A DNA stretch of 64,000 bases, from the NCBI RefSeq assembly GCF_964275005.1, contig NC_092696.1, positions 28,851,953-28,915,952 of the forward strand, in the 5' to 3' direction. Source of the DNA: Diadema setosum (lineage: Eukaryota; Echinodermata; Echinoidea; Diadematoida; Diadematidae). The notes beneath the pieces were generated by a model, which saw only the letters and a program-made list of their open reading frames with translations, made no database searches and was not told the DNA's origin. Numbering within the stretch: position 1 is the first letter of the stretch; every line of letters begins with the position of its first letter. A program made the position numbers and the translations under genes. This document shows, piece by piece, positions 20,906 to 35,200 of the stretch.

Positions 20906-23779
20906 TTATCCGGCATTTACAAAACAACACAAGTGATAACACATAAACAAATAAGACAAGCAAAACACAAGAAAACAAAGTGTCAGGCTTGCCCTTTCAC
21001 TTCTCAAAACTAAAAGAAACAGTTTTGTTTTTCTGTTGTACGTTGCATATCAATACATCGAAAAAAAAGAACACACACTTCACAACTCAAACAACACGGA
21101 CGTCTTAAACACATCATATACTTAGACAAACAATTAGCCTTTAATATAGCCCCGATGCAGAAAAGCAACACTACATATTAGTACGATATTTGTACAGTGT
21201 AATACATTTAGTACGATACTATTTGTACAATAGTCTCAGAGCACAATGGGCATGTTATCGGTGTAATGAATATTGGTGGAAAATGCAAAGCATCAGGAAA
21301 TTACATAAAGGAAAATTCAGTTTTCTTTAACACTGCATGCAAAGTATCATGAAATTACATGAGGAAAATTCAGTCACGCATGCAATCCACACACAATATT
21401 GCAGGGATGAATAAAATAATAGGTGGGAAACAAAAAAAAACACACAAACAAACAAAAAAGAACTAATGAAACATTGTACATCACATGTAACTATAATACA
21501 TGTATAAAAATACACTTACATTGATAAACCATCTGTGTATGCAGGTGATGTATGTATTCTGTGGTGAGACATTGTGTGAATCTTTCCGGAACTGCACACG
21601 ATGATCACTTTTTTTTTTTAATCAAGTTGATCCGCCTTTCGCAGAATGCATATTGATGTTTCACATCGATTACTTCAGCACTCATTACAATGTACATGTA
21701 TTGTTACTCCAAGGTTTCAATCATTACGTTTTACTCTGTTCAATTCACACTGTCTTGATTGCATTCTTTTTTTCTGCCAATAAAAGTGAGATGCATATCA
21801 TGTTTTGTCAAAAAAGAGAAATACACTAAACTTGAAATTTGAAACACAGAGCGAGTTTTTCTCAGTGCTACATGATAGATTTATGTTCATCTCAATTGAG
21901 TATCGTGCAATTCTCATTCTATTATCTGATCACCAAACTGCTTTTGATAAAGACAAGAAACTAAAACCATGAAAACAGGTAGTAAAGACTGAACTACTTG
22001 TGCAGAAAAGAAAAACATTAACACAGAACAAATAGCTAACTACCTGGATAAATCAATCCATCAATAAATAAAGAAACAAAATAAAAATAAAAAAGAAATC
22101 AGTGCTATATAAATGAAGAAACTATCATACTGATACCAAACCGATGAATGAAAACATCTTGAACCTGAACCGGTTTGGACCATTCATTCTTATCAGTCTA
22201 GTTCAAATTTATGTTTTAAAGCAATGGAGATATAGACCTAACTCTTCTTCTTTCTTTCTTTTTTAATGTTTATCTTGCCTGGGCTTATGATCAGTGTGGA
22301 GAATGCCCTGAGATGGACATTTAAAGACTGCTTTGACCATGGTCAAAGGATCGACGCACACACATGTATGCATCTCGCATTCAGACGGGTTGGTGATGCA
22401 AAAGAAAATAATCTAAAATAAACTTTAAAAATGTGTTCATTTGCAACACAGAAAAATCACCCGTACCTTGCATATAGAAGCTCACCGTGCTGAATACAGA
22501 AAAACAAAAGACACAGCTATCAAAGTACACGGTTATTTCACAGACAAAGTTAAAGAATACAAAGCATATAACAGCACACACATTTCCAAAACAGTGAACA
22601 TGCACAATTAAAGATCTGTCTACACACCTTTCAGAGACTTCAGTCGTACTTGCTCCCTTACCTCACGCCACACAATGTACTGCACAAAAATAATGATTAG
22701 TACTTGTTAGAAATTATCTCTAATATCATAAGCCATATTTCCAAGCTTCCCAGGAGCTATGATCACAAAACATCACTTTAGTATTCATATACCACTTTTA
22801 CATCAATTATGAAGTGCTACAACACAATCACAAATATACGAACATATACAAAGACAAATGATTCATGTAAAAAGACAAACACACAACAGTATCCTTGACA
22901 GACTCCCCACCCCTCGCCCACTGTATTTTTACAAGGACTTCTCGACACATGGAACAAGTTTTATTTACTAAAGCTTCACACATCAAGTAATTTACAAAAT
23001 TTTGTAAATTTGAGCAAGCATGACCTTTAATGTTCTAAATTATGTTTCCAATCCATGAATTCAATATACATTTGCAAGGGAAAGGAGTCTGAAAACTGTT
23101 ACTTACATAATTATGACATCGACAATAAAGTATCCCAACAAATTTCTTCACTTTAGTTTTATATGAAGCACTAACAATGAAATTTCACAATTTTACTGAA
23201 CAGATACACCACCACAAAGTTTAAGTGAAAAAATATGGTACCACAAAATTTAAATCAGAAGATAAATCACCAAACCACAGAAATGTGGTTCCTGGCTTGA
23301 GCATGATTATTCACTGCTTTAACTTTATCAAAACGTTTATGTACACGAGACGAAAGTAATATTTCAGAAGTACAAATCCTTTTATTGATATTTAACAAAA
23401 GAGCAACATAATATTCTTCATGTATCATTTCATCTTGGAAAGGAGTATTGCTATTTGAATTCCATTAGCAACTACAATGTACCTTACTTCTTATAGACTC
23501 TCTTTAAGGCATTAACATAGTCACAACAGGTAACCTATCAACAGGTATTAAGGAGATTGTGTTTCAAACAAATTATAATATGCTGTCATCAATTTGATGA
23601 TACCATAGCAAATCTATTACAAAAGGTAAGCATTAGAAAGTACACATCCCCTTGTACAGTGTACTTCCGTAATACCAAACACAGTTTAAAAAAAAATAAT
23701 AATAATAATCTGGTTTTAACACAAAGAAGTAAAAATTTAGGCTCCAATATTATCCCCTCTATGTTTTTTTTATTGCTCA

Positions 23780-23862
23780 TTTGTTCGGTTATAACGAAAA
23801 TTTGATATAACAATAGAAAGTGCTGGTCCCGAGGACTTTGTTATAATGGGAGTCGACTGTAA
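23780..23862. mobile_element. Single end of a pogo/Tigger-like element
   Basis: GTTATAATGGGAGTCGACTG followed by TA resembles the terminal repeat of pogo-type MITEs (TAACGAA stretches inside, TA target). No matching opposite end is nearby, so it is a remnant. Confidence 0.45.
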
Positions 23863-24039
23863 TATCACATCCATATCTATGAATTCCTTATTCTATTCCC
23901 ATGGCACTTCCTTTGGATATCTTTGGAAATATAGGTAGACATACAAAAAAGAGGTCAGTTACCTATCAAGACAGTCAAAATCTATTGCAACTGACTGACA
24001 AATTGCTCTTCATTGATAAAAATAAGTGTCAAACATTTT

Positions 24040-24160
24040 GTGTTATGGTAGTAGCCATGATAAAAATCACGGGCATACATGCTTGGGCTGGATTTGACCC
24101 AACGATCTCCTCTCCCAGACAGGTGTCATATCTACTAGACTATAAAGCTCCAATCCGATA
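24040..24160 (-). repeat. tRNA-derived SINE head
   Basis: Read on the minus strand, GGAGCTTTATAGTCTAGTAG resembles a tRNA 5' end with an A box (TAGTCTAGTAG). About 45 bp on, GGGTCAAATCC resembles a B box. The tRNA fold is degenerate, so it is a SINE rather than a tRNA gene. Confidence 0.55.
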
Positions 24161-27079
24161 GTCGGTACTGGTTCTAATCCTTGTAATAATATGCAGAGGA
24201 TGCTGTGTTTTAGTCAAATAAATTCTACCAAAGTATGTGCACCCATGATTTTAATCAAGGCTACTTCTAAAACACTCAATAATGGGTGCTCATTTAGGTC
24301 GATAAGGTCATAACCTAGATTTCTCTTTCTTTCTTCCTTTTAAACAAAGGCCTTAGCAGTCTCATTTATCTTTGTTTATTTTTTACAATTTCAGTCACAG
24401 AAATAACATATGTACGAAATAAATATAAAACATTAAATCAAATAATGTATAGCATTAGATATAATCACAGAAACAGTATCAACACTGTACTCTATCATAT
24501 CACCATGACTATTAAGGTAAATCATTATGCAGAGTCAATGTATGCTATCTCCACTTATTGAAGATTTTTCAACATAACAAGAAAGCACCAAAAGCACATT
24601 ACTGTGTAAGCTGTTATTTTTGCGAGGATTTTTTAATCACTGTTGGGCCGCAAATTTAACAACACGCAAAAATATCTCAAACTGTCAGGCATTACTGCAC
24701 TTAGGAAAGCGATGGTGTCAAAATCGCAAAAATACAACTTCGCAACAATGTCCATGATCTCCTCATTCTCAAAAATAACTCTACACAGAAATAACACCAT
24801 CTACAGTAATTGGAGCAGAAGTAGTTGTGCACAAAATCAAACAAATAAATGGAAACTAGGCAAATGAAATAAACAAACCCTAAACACTTGACTACCGAAG
24901 ATTTCTATACCACAATATCATTATTCTAGTAACACACACTATCTACATTACTTCATTTTTATTGGAGATATTTTGTGAAGCGTTTACATTAGCTTGCGCA
25001 CTCAATGAATATAAAAGCAACACTTTACACAATGATATCATACACAGATAAATATAAATACAGGATTAGATTCCTACGAATAAAATATCTCATCATTTCA
25101 AAATCATAACAGAATTACCAAGAAGTAATATGAGCACAACGTCTTTCAAAATATCATAGATCACTGCAATGAGATGTGCATTACTATGTACAAAACATTC
25201 CAACACTTTTACAATATAGCTGCCATGCAAACGACATTGTACTATCATAAACTCAGCACTTTTTCTTTTCACTTTTTTTTTGTGTGCTTTCTATATACAC
25301 TGATGCAAATAGGTTATATGAGGGTAACAATAGACTTTCTTGCAATAAAAATGTCTTTTTATTCGCCATACCAGCAGAGATGAATGAAGTACATTGTTAA
25401 TAATGCAAAGAAGTCAAAGTCAAACAATAGCGATAAAGTATGAAAATGAGGGGGAAGTCTGTTCTAACTTATCAATTCTACCGTAACTTGAAACATAATA
25501 TCAAGAACACCTGATAATCAGCCATTAGCTCATACAAACCACACCAAGACAACTTCTTTAGAGTTGGTATGCTCAGCTCAGGAAAAAAGAAACCAGAGAT
25601 AATAATGTCTCTGGTTGCACCTAGTTGCAGAAGAATACAAATATGTAGGTCTGCGGCACACTGTCACTACATGTAAAGTTTTTGGCGACGGACATTGGGG
25701 TTTGTAAAATTCACTGTAATTAATATTAAAGGTTGAAGTCATATACACATTCATTGCATGTCTTCTACTATGACAATAACATTGATAAAATAATGGAACA
25801 CTGCAAAGAACATAGAACAGAGGTATGAAAGCACACTTGAGATGACCTACATTTTTTTTTTTTTTTTTGGGGGGGGGGAAGAAAGAAGGGAATTTTCTGT
25901 TGTTTTTATTGTCAGCTTTTGCTTTTGGTTGTTTTCATTTTAAAGTGACATGAAGCCAACATACTATAAAAAGCACTGAATTAAAAACTTTTTAAGAAAA
26001 AAACAAGAATTCAATTGTCAAAATAACTCCACAATGTGTAAATTGAGCACTGTGAAATACCTTGGTTGAAACACTTCCCTTTGTAACAGCATTCTTCTTA
26101 TCTTTTGAGAAGCAGCAGAGATATGGAAAGCACTGTCTACACTTAGCACCCTTCTAGATGTAAAGGCAATTGATATAGAAACAAATTGTGAAGTAGACTT
26201 GAATAGACGAGTCAAATTGAATTAATACAAATACAGATTCAAAGGATAAAAAGCTTACATAGAGATTCATAGCTTTAAATACAACTTTAGATACAGTTTT
26301 CTTCTGTTTGTAATAAAAAAAAACCCAACAAAACAAACCCTGGAGAGGCATTATAACATCTTACAGACAGCAAGCATTCTACAACAAATCAAAGAAAATG
26401 TTGTTCACGAGACAACATGTGAATTGCCACTGGAGTTCATTGCATATAGAGTAGACAACTACTTTCCTGTACATTTAATTTCTCGAAACTTGGCTCTAGC
26501 AAAATTGAAATGCCCATTAAAATTTCTGGTTCTGCAGAATATGAAACAATATTTCAGGCCCATAACAATCAATGAGCAAACTAAATCTTTCAAAACTCTT
26601 TGGTGCACACAGCTTGCCAAGAACATTACATGCCTAATATACTGGTATATTCATATCATGTAAAAGGACAAGATCCATATACATGATTTTGGAAGATTCA
26701 TTGCCATTAAGTATGCTGTGCATTAAGTACTGTGAAGATCATTCACTTATAATCCTTCTTTTCAAAATGGTGGCCCATGCTGCTTCCATATGAATTTTCT
26801 TATCACTCACAATTCCTCTTCGTTATAATAGAGAACCAGACCTTCTAGCCATTAATACCATAGTACTACTATTGGCATTATTTTCAATGCGTTAGAAAGA
26901 AAAAAACAAACAAACACAAGACTTGCCCCAATAACTATGTAAGCATTTAAAGACATGATAGATACTGTTTATGAAAGATAGCACCAACCTTTTTTGTTAT
27001 TGTTGCTGTTGGAGAGAATGTACAGGAAAACACAGTCAAGGAGTCTCCTCCAGGATACATCTATGGGTATTCTAGCTGG

Positions 27080-27472
27080 ATGGTATAGTATTGGTTGAGG
27101 TTAGGATTCAGCCTTTAAACTTTTATTTGCAAGATAATATGAAACCACTTTAAAAGAGCATATGATTCTAAGAGGAATTCAAAGTTCATTTTATAATGAC
27201 AGTCGGTTTTGAAATGGCTGAGATATCCAAAAACAAAGCAAGACAAAGTGATACTAATAAAAGGTGGGTCCCACCTTTTATTAGGATTGCTTTGTTTTAG
27301 ATATCTCAGCCATTTCAAAAACAATTTTCATCAAATAAACTTTGAATTCCTCTTAGGATTATATGCTCTACCATGTTTCATGATAGGTTTCTCATCATCT
27401 CAAAATATCATCATCAAAAAACGTTGGAAGCCTGTAGCCTGATCTCAACTGAAACTGTACCATCCCTTTAAT
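27080..27472. mobile_element. Foldback element, family B
   Basis: Inverted halves meet at GGTGGGTCCCACCTTTTATT (27264-27283). The right end is GAAACTGTACCATCCC followed by TTTAA. The left end begins GGATGGTATAGTATTGGTTG and has lost its TTAA. Confidence 0.8.
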
Positions 27473-27555
27473 ACCTCTGTTTACAGTCACCCTTTCTGTT
27501 CTGAGGAGTCAAATGTGCTCAAATTTCACACACAAACCTACGGATAGGAAATTAA

Positions 27556-28119
27556 AGGACCAGTTCACCTTCATAAACATATGGATTGAGAGAATTAGCA
27601 ATATTAGTAGAACATATCATTGAAAGTTTGAGGAAAATCGGACAATCCGTTCAAAAGTTATGAATTTTTCAAGTTTTTGTGCAGTAACCGCTGAATGAGA
27701 AGACTACTGCAGTGTGTGAATAACTTAGATGTCACATGCGTACAATATAAAGAAAATATAAAGAGAATTTCACAAAATTTCATCTTTTGAAAAAAGTACA
27801 CATTCCCCCGACTTGTTACCGACAAATGTTATGGGTAATATTATTCCCCCTGCCTTTAGAAAGAGGCAAGTCAAGTGCTCTTTTATTATGCGAAAAAAGT
27901 GAAAATATGTTGAATTTTCTTTACATTTTCTTTATACTGTTGTACGCATATGACTCACAAGCTGTAGTAGTCTCCTCATCCAGCGGTTCCACCACAAAAA
28001 TTTTGAAAATTCATAACTTTTGCATCGATCGCCCAATTTTCCTCAAACTTTCATCGATGTGTTCTACTTATATTGTTGCATTCTCTCAATCCTTATGTTT
28101 ATGAAGGTGAACTTGTCCT
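27556..28119. mobile_element. Foldback element, family A, complete with TTAA
   Basis: TTAA flanks both sides (27552-27555, 28120-28123). The left arm starts AGGACCAGTTCACCTTCATA; the right arm ends TATGAAGGTGAACTTGTCCT. The arms extend inward through GAAAGTTTGAGGAAAATCGG and its inverse. No transposase. Confidence 0.85.
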
Positions 28120-28722
28120 TTAATATGACACATGGAGGGTTAAGGAGCTGCGTAGATTGTTTCATACAAATCACACAAATGTGCATTTTAAAAAATGCTT
28201 TCAAACATTCAAAAATGTAAATGTATATATAAAAGAATTCAGAGATAAATTGAGATAAACATCTAATCTTTCTAGCTCCAAATGAATACTCCTCACACAA
28301 GCTGTATACAGCTAGGACCCGGTCCAAGCAGATATGTTACCCTTCCTTGACACTCAACTGTCGACACAAATTTCCTAAAATAAAAATTGCACCACAAGTG
28401 TCAGTTGTGTTTAAAAAAAAAAACACTATTTTCCTTGCTTTCCGACTTCAAAAATTCCAACATCCAGCATCCAATTTCTCTGCACCAAAGGAGCACAGCA
28501 GAATCTTGGCAGCATCGAATCTCACAACTCTGAAAAACAAAGTCTGAAGAACTGCCCAAACGATTTTTGTCACACATTTGGATGACAGATTACAGCTACA
28601 AAAGCAATATAAAAGACGAACATTGGGGAAGTTGAGTTGTCGAACAGTTGCATACAGAAACTGCCTGCTCATTCAGGAAACAAACGTTAAGAAAGGCGTT
28701 TCCATGACGACCAGCAGGAGGC

Positions 28723-28791
28723 TCAAAATGGTTCCTCATCCTCGTATCGCAGGTGACAGTAAAGGCACATGGAAAATATCAACCCCATGAT
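28723..28791 (-). CDS. Tetraspanin coding exon 7 and stop
   Basis: Acceptor CCATTTCCAG|ATCATG, 22 codons then TGA at 28725-28723. It encodes the end of TM4 and the tail CLYCHLRYEDEEPF. Confidence 0.88.
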   Translation of the reverse strand: MMGLIFSMCLYCHLRYEDEEPF

Positions 28792-31700
28792 CTGGAAATG
28801 GAAGAACGAAGAGAAAAATGGACTCAACATTTTGCTCTGCACTTGCTGCACTCACAAACTTGGCTCCAGCAATGGTGCAACAAATTCCCACTGGCAAATC
28901 ACATACCAACTAAATCCCTTTCACAGGCAAAATTAATTTTACACAAGTTTAACCCTAATCAGGCTAGGCTTCTTTGGCTACGCTAAAACCGGAGGGGATG
29001 CAATGCGATAAAATTTGGCATGCCTGACACCCACTTTGTATTTACAAGATTGTGTCTGAAGATTTTTTGAAATTATCAGTTTCTAATTCTAATTACACAA
29101 TTATGCAAATTATGCCAAAGACCTTTTTGAATAGCATAATTAAAAGCATTGACAGTTTATTTCATTTGGTTTGTATATCTGTTTTCACTTATTCAACAAT
29201 ATTGTCCATCATAAATACTTCCAAAAGTCATTTAAATTCTTATGCATTTTACAACTTTTGGAATTTCTTATGTACTTCTTTGTTTTTCATACGATGCTAT
29301 GTCGAACAATCACCATACAGGATCTTATAAACCCGTTGAGGACGAGTCCAAAGTATGCCCGGGCAGGTGTGTATGGGAAATGCATGTTGTAGCAAAATCA
29401 ATCCGTCCTCCACGGGTTAACAAGAGACAAAAAAAGAAAACAAATGAAGAGTTTGTTTGCAAAAATCGATAAGTCCATATTTGCCAAATGGAGATATTTG
29501 CGATTAAAGGTCAAGAAAAATAAAGAGAATAATAAGAAAAATTTTGCTTCTTTTGAACATAACTTTGAAGATGTACCTTCATATGTAGTGACCGATATAT
29601 CATTTAAAAGGTATCATTTTGTACTTTATGACAGAGACCGTACTTCAAAATCTTCCAAAATGGACTTATCGGTTTTTGCGAACAAACTCTTCAAATATAC
29701 AGACACAGATTAAAATGCAAACTATGATCAGATCTGGATTAGACCAGAATGGCTTACCTCGACACCTGCAATGGCCAAGCAGACAGCACCAAGGATAATG
29801 AGATGGTCCTCTATGGTGTGCGAGAGTCCGGCCACGCACCCCTGCATGAGAACAATCATGGACAATAGTTAAAGGGATAGTACAGTATTGGTGGAGATGA
29901 GCATTGGGCTTTTAACTTTTTGCGAGATACCACGAAAACCACTTATGAAATAGTACAGAGCATACCATTTTAAGATGAATTCACAGTTTATTTGATGAAA
30001 ATTAGGTTTGGTATGACTGAAATATCATCCAAAAACAAAGTAAAGCAAAGCGGTCGTAATAAAATATGGGTCCCACGCTTACAATAGAATTGCTCTGTTT
30101 TGGATATCTCAGCCATTTCAAAACCATCTTTCATCAAATAAATGTTGAATTCCTCATGGAATTACATGCTCTTTCATATTTCATAAGAGGTTTCTCATTA
30201 TCTCACCAAAAAATGTTAGAACCTGAAGTTAGGTCTCAACCAAAACTATACGATCCCTTTAAAAGATACAGATTGTAAACCAAGTATTAATTCCTTCAAC
30301 CTCCACAGCGTCCTGGTGTTATGATGTCACAGTCTTTTGTTACAGCTCAGAGCGGGTTCAAGACATCCCTGCACAAGGGTTTGGGCACTGGGTCGGAAAT
30401 AGGCACACGCTCCTTTTACATAGCAACTGTTGCGATAACAGTTATTTTGGCGTCTTGAGGCAGTTTAGAAGCAGTTGCCATGGTGATGAATGGCTATGAC
30501 ATCACACTTTGGTACTCTCTGGTGAGCAAAAGCAGTGATACAGTAGGTTGAAGTTGGGCATAGTCTATCATAGCACCGAGATTGTGGTTTGGGTAGTAAA
30601 TACAGTAAAATTTGTCTGATTGATGGGTCACCACTGACCAGCAAAAGACAAGCAAAAAGTCACAGGGAAGCATTCAAAGATTCAAAATCTAGCACGTTGG
30701 AATAGATGACAACATTGATAGAGGAGTGAGGTACCGTGTCTTCTTCAGTCTTTGTGAACAATGAACAAGTTTTTCAATACTTGAGCACCCTAAAGTTAGC
30801 TAATTGCCTGCAATTATGTAAAAGATATTTTTTCCCCCCACATTTGTGTGTTTGTGGTGCCTTTGAGTGCTTGTAACTTGGGGGGGGGGGGGGAAGAGGG
30901 GGAGGGAGATATGCCTTTTTTTTTTCAAAAATTACCATGTTTGCATATTTGGGATAGATTGATTTTAACTCTATTAAACTAGGCCGGGCTATTTAGGTAG
31001 ATGATAGAGCTGGGGTTGCCTCCCTGGCCCCCCCCCCCCCTCCAGATCTCGGCCATCGACCGCGTGGTTGCGACGAAAATTGGCACGAAAAGGGGGACCA
31101 CTTCATTGAGTTGGCACCCTGCTCTTTGCAATGAACGAATGAAGTGGGAACTTTTGCGTGCGTGAGTCGTGGCTAACTCACACATGGGACCTCTATTTAA
31201 TGTCCTATCCGAGGACAGAATGTTTTGGCTCTTTACCAGAGGAAAGGAATGCTTTACACAACACTGCTCAGCAAGACTACACCCACGTGCTACCGACTGA
31301 GCCAAATCACCGCCCTAAACCAATGATCCTCACTTCTTTAGTACCACCTACACGTACTGTCTTACCTGGTGGTAGATATTCGATGGGTGTGTCCTGACAG
31401 AGCAGTACACATGGGACCTCCATTTAATTTCCTACCTATTGAAAGGGACAGAGTGTTTTGGCTCTTACTAGAGGGGAAGGGATACACACAACACTGCTCA
31501 GTGAGACTCGACCCACGCACTACTGACTGAGCCAAATCACTGCCATACTACAGTGGTCCTTACTTCTTTAGTCCCACCTACTGTCTTACCCGGTGGTAGA
31601 TATTTGATGGGTGTGTCCTGACAGAGCAATACTCGCTCCTGGTCTTGCAGCAGCTGGGGGGAGTGGTCCGGTTTCCCGCCTTCCCTTCCAGCTTCCACTT

Positions 31701-32173
31701 GCTCTCCGCCCAGTCTTCGTAGCTCTGGCCTCCACAGCACTTCAACTGGGGTCAATAGAAACAGGAAAAACGTAACGCAACAAATGAGCACACTGCATCC
31801 TCCACATATGTGGTAGTTTTATTCTCATAAATTCCACATGCGAGGTACATGTACACACTTCCCTGCAATGACAAAATATCCAGAAATTTTGCCTGCCATC
31901 ACACAAACACAATGTATAGAGTCTGGAAGTTGGAAAAACAACAACTTTGCTTTACGAAAAAAGAATAACACTTACTTCTCATTCTGGCAATGTCTATAAT
32001 GAATCTTAAATGCCAACAAGATTTGTCAAAATTAATGTGACACTCACTTCACCATTGTTGTCCCGACACACTCAGCTGAACTCGCCAACAGGCGCGCCGG
32101 AAGCAGTTTTGGATTGGGGGGGCAAATATTGGAGGGGGCTCACTATAGACCATACATATGTTACACAATATAC

Positions 32174-32206
<33 letters not shown>

Positions 32207-32210
32207 TCAA

Positions 32211-32283
<73 letters not shown>

Positions 32284-35200
32284 CATATAAAGTGGCGTAC
32301 GATGGGTCGAAACATTGGGGGTGGGCACCTTGTGGAAAAGTAATTTTGACTGTGTATGCTTGTGCGTGTGTGCGTGCGCAATAATGGACTACAATACATT
32401 ACAGAATGTGATACATTCAACAACGCAGTCATTGAGGAACATTGTAAGTTTTCCTTACATGGATTATGGAATGACGGTGTGGAACCACAACTTATATACT
32501 GTCAGCAACATCAGGAGAATTGCATAACAATAAAATGCGAGCGGAGCGAGAGAGCTTGAAAATTTTGACATTTTATTTTTACAGTCCCAAAACTGCCGTT
32601 TGTAGCTATATCTTTCGCTTTGGAAATGAAGGGGGGGGGGGTATCGGGCACAACTGCTGGCAATGACTGGCGGCAACATTAGGAGAATGGCATAACCATT
32701 CAATGCGAGCGAGCGAAGCGAGCGAGCTTGAAAATTTTGACATTCTACAGTCCCAAAACTGGCGTTTGTAGCTATAACTTTCGCTTTAGAAATTAATGGG
32801 GGCGCATCGGGCGTAACTGCTGGCAATTACTGGCAGCAACATTAGGAGAATGGCATAACCATTCAATGCGAGCGAGCAAAGCGAGCGAGCTTGAAAATTT
32901 TGACATTCTACAGTCCCAAAACTGGTGTTTGTAGCTATATCTTTCGCTTTGGAAATAAATGGGGGCGCATCGGGCGCAACTGCCGGCAATTACTGGCAGC
33001 AACATTAGGAGAATGGCATAATGATTCAATGCGAGCAAGTGAAGCGAGCGAGCTTGAAAATTTTGACATTCCACAGTCCAAAAACTGCTGTTGTAGCTAT
33101 GTTTTTCGCTTTGGATATTAAGGGGGAGGTGCACCGGCCTCAACTGCTGGCAATTACTGGTTGCAACGTTAGGAAAATGGCATAACGAATAAATGTGACG
33201 ATTAATTTTGACATTTTACAGTCCCCAAACTGCCGTTCGTAGCTTTATTTGTTTTTTCGCTTTGGAAATTAAGGGGGGGGGGGGCGGCCCAGGCGCAACT
33301 GCTGGCAATTACTGGCAGCAACATCAGGAGAATGGCATAGCGATTGAATGCGAGCGAGCGGAGCGAGCGAGCTTGGAAATTTTGACTTTACAGTCCAAAA
33401 ACTGCCAAAAAACATTATGAGACTATATGGATTCCGGATTACTCTAAAACTAGAAATGTTTGTGTGCATTACAATTTCGCAAATTTTGCAAGAGCCAAGA
33501 TTCATTGAATTAAAATGCATGCGAAAGTTCTTGTCTACACTATATGCATTGAATGACAGTGACAATTTGTAAAAGGGGGCAGCAGAAACAAAAATGAAGC
33601 TATGCACAACTGTAGGAAATAGGAATAAGGCCTGACAATTTGTTCTTGTTGTTTCAGTTTATCGCAGGAATGGGGGGGGGGGGGGGGGGGACTGGGATTC
33701 GAATCAGTTATGTATGTTTCACATAATCATGTAGAATTCCGGCATTGAATTTCCTGTAATGGCTTTTTATTGGACAATTAAAATTGAATTGAATTGAATT
33801 GAATTGAATTGAATTGAATTGAATTGAACTGAACTGAACTAAATTAAATTGAATTAAACTGAATTGAATTGAATTGAAAGGAACATGGGGCTTGGTTCCA
33901 GCCACTGGCATAGGTGTAGTAGAATTTTGTCTAGGAAAATAAGGCGCAGACACAGGTCCGAGAACTCACGGTGGCATGGACCTTGTCGACCGTCTCACTG
34001 TAGGCCTCCTTCCCATCCATGCCATAGTCCTCGACGAGGGTGGTCGTCATACAGTTCTCCAGCTCAGTTTCAATCTGGAAGATATAATGGTTGCCATGGG
34101 TTTCTCAGTTTACATACATTCATGTGACCATCAATCCTTTCATTGGAAGAAAATGTAACTCTGTTTCATTTCTGTTTTGAACACCACAATATCACATACT
34201 GAACTCATCTAGCTTTTGTTTTGTTTTGGGGGGTTTTGCTAATTAGTGAACTTGTGGCTAGAACTAATTTGCTCACTCACCTGCCTTTTTTGTTAACTAG
34301 TTATTTTGTGGACTGAAAAGAACTTTCCCAATTTCAATCCAATGAACTTTGGTCATGACCTTTCACCTGACAATCCCTTTGAGATGGTATTAAAAGGATA
34401 TTCTTGCCTTCCAGCAAAATTACTTGATACTCCTATGATACATAGTTTTAGAGCTAGATGATCAGTTTTCACAAGGAAGGATTTTGCCTAAATCGACAGC
34501 AGCACTTCTACATCAGATGCACAATACAACATACCCGGGGACAAGTTCTACGAAAATCCACAAAAGTTTTCTCTGTTCACATATCTTCTTTATCACTGGC
34601 TGCCTTTCACCTGATAAAGGCTTGAAGGTGCATGTATACCTCAACTATTTGCTTCTGTTAGGAATAAAGAAATGTTTAGGAGTCAATAGCATTTCTTGCC
34701 ATGAAATTCTCTACATTAAGTGCAGGCATGATGAGAATTATGAAGACTTCTGATGAGCTAATAGCTCATCAGAAGTCTTCATAATTCTCATCATGCCTGC
34801 ACTTTCAATACTCTATTGATCTTTGTAGTTTCCTTATTTAATAAAGAAAAAAATAAGGAAAACAGATTCTTCTTTCACATTAATTCATTCATGTGCCATG
34901 GTAACATTAAAGGGATGGTACAGTATTGGTGGAGATGAAATTGGGCTTTTAACTTTTTGCGAGATACCAAGAAAACACTTATGAAATAGTACACAACATA
35001 CCAGTTTAAGAGGAATTCAAAGCTTATTTGATGAAAATCGAGTTTGGAATGACTGAAACATCCAAAAACAAAGTAAAAAAAAGCAATCTGAATAAAATGT
35101 GGGTCCCACACTTTATTAGAATCGCTCTCTTTTGGATATCTCAGCCATTTCAAAACCAACGTTCATCAAATAAGCATTGAATTCCTCATAGAATTACATG

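Larger units (their letters stand above)
20906..27079. other. AT-rich stretch without a gene
   Basis: No coding exon with splice sites was found on either strand over 6 kb. It lies 3' of the tetraspanin stop. A very long 3' UTR cannot be excluded, but no polyadenylation site can be tied to it. Poly-T with a G run sits at 25850-25878. Repeats inside are listed separately. Confidence 0.5.

Noticed and set aside
20748..21013. Poly-Asn, poly-Ile, poly-Leu and poly-Tyr ORFs
   Set aside because: All derive from the TTA microsatellite.
24040..24160. tRNA gene
   Set aside because: A and B boxes are recognisable but arms do not pair well and a SINE body follows.
32010..32432. 124- and 127-aa ORFs on opposite strands
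   Set aside because: They run through the palindromic CA/TA/TG microsatellite.
32464..33607. Several 67-120 aa Ala/Ser-rich ORFs on both strands
   Set aside because: They follow the 163-bp satellite units and repeat the same peptide; no start context or family.
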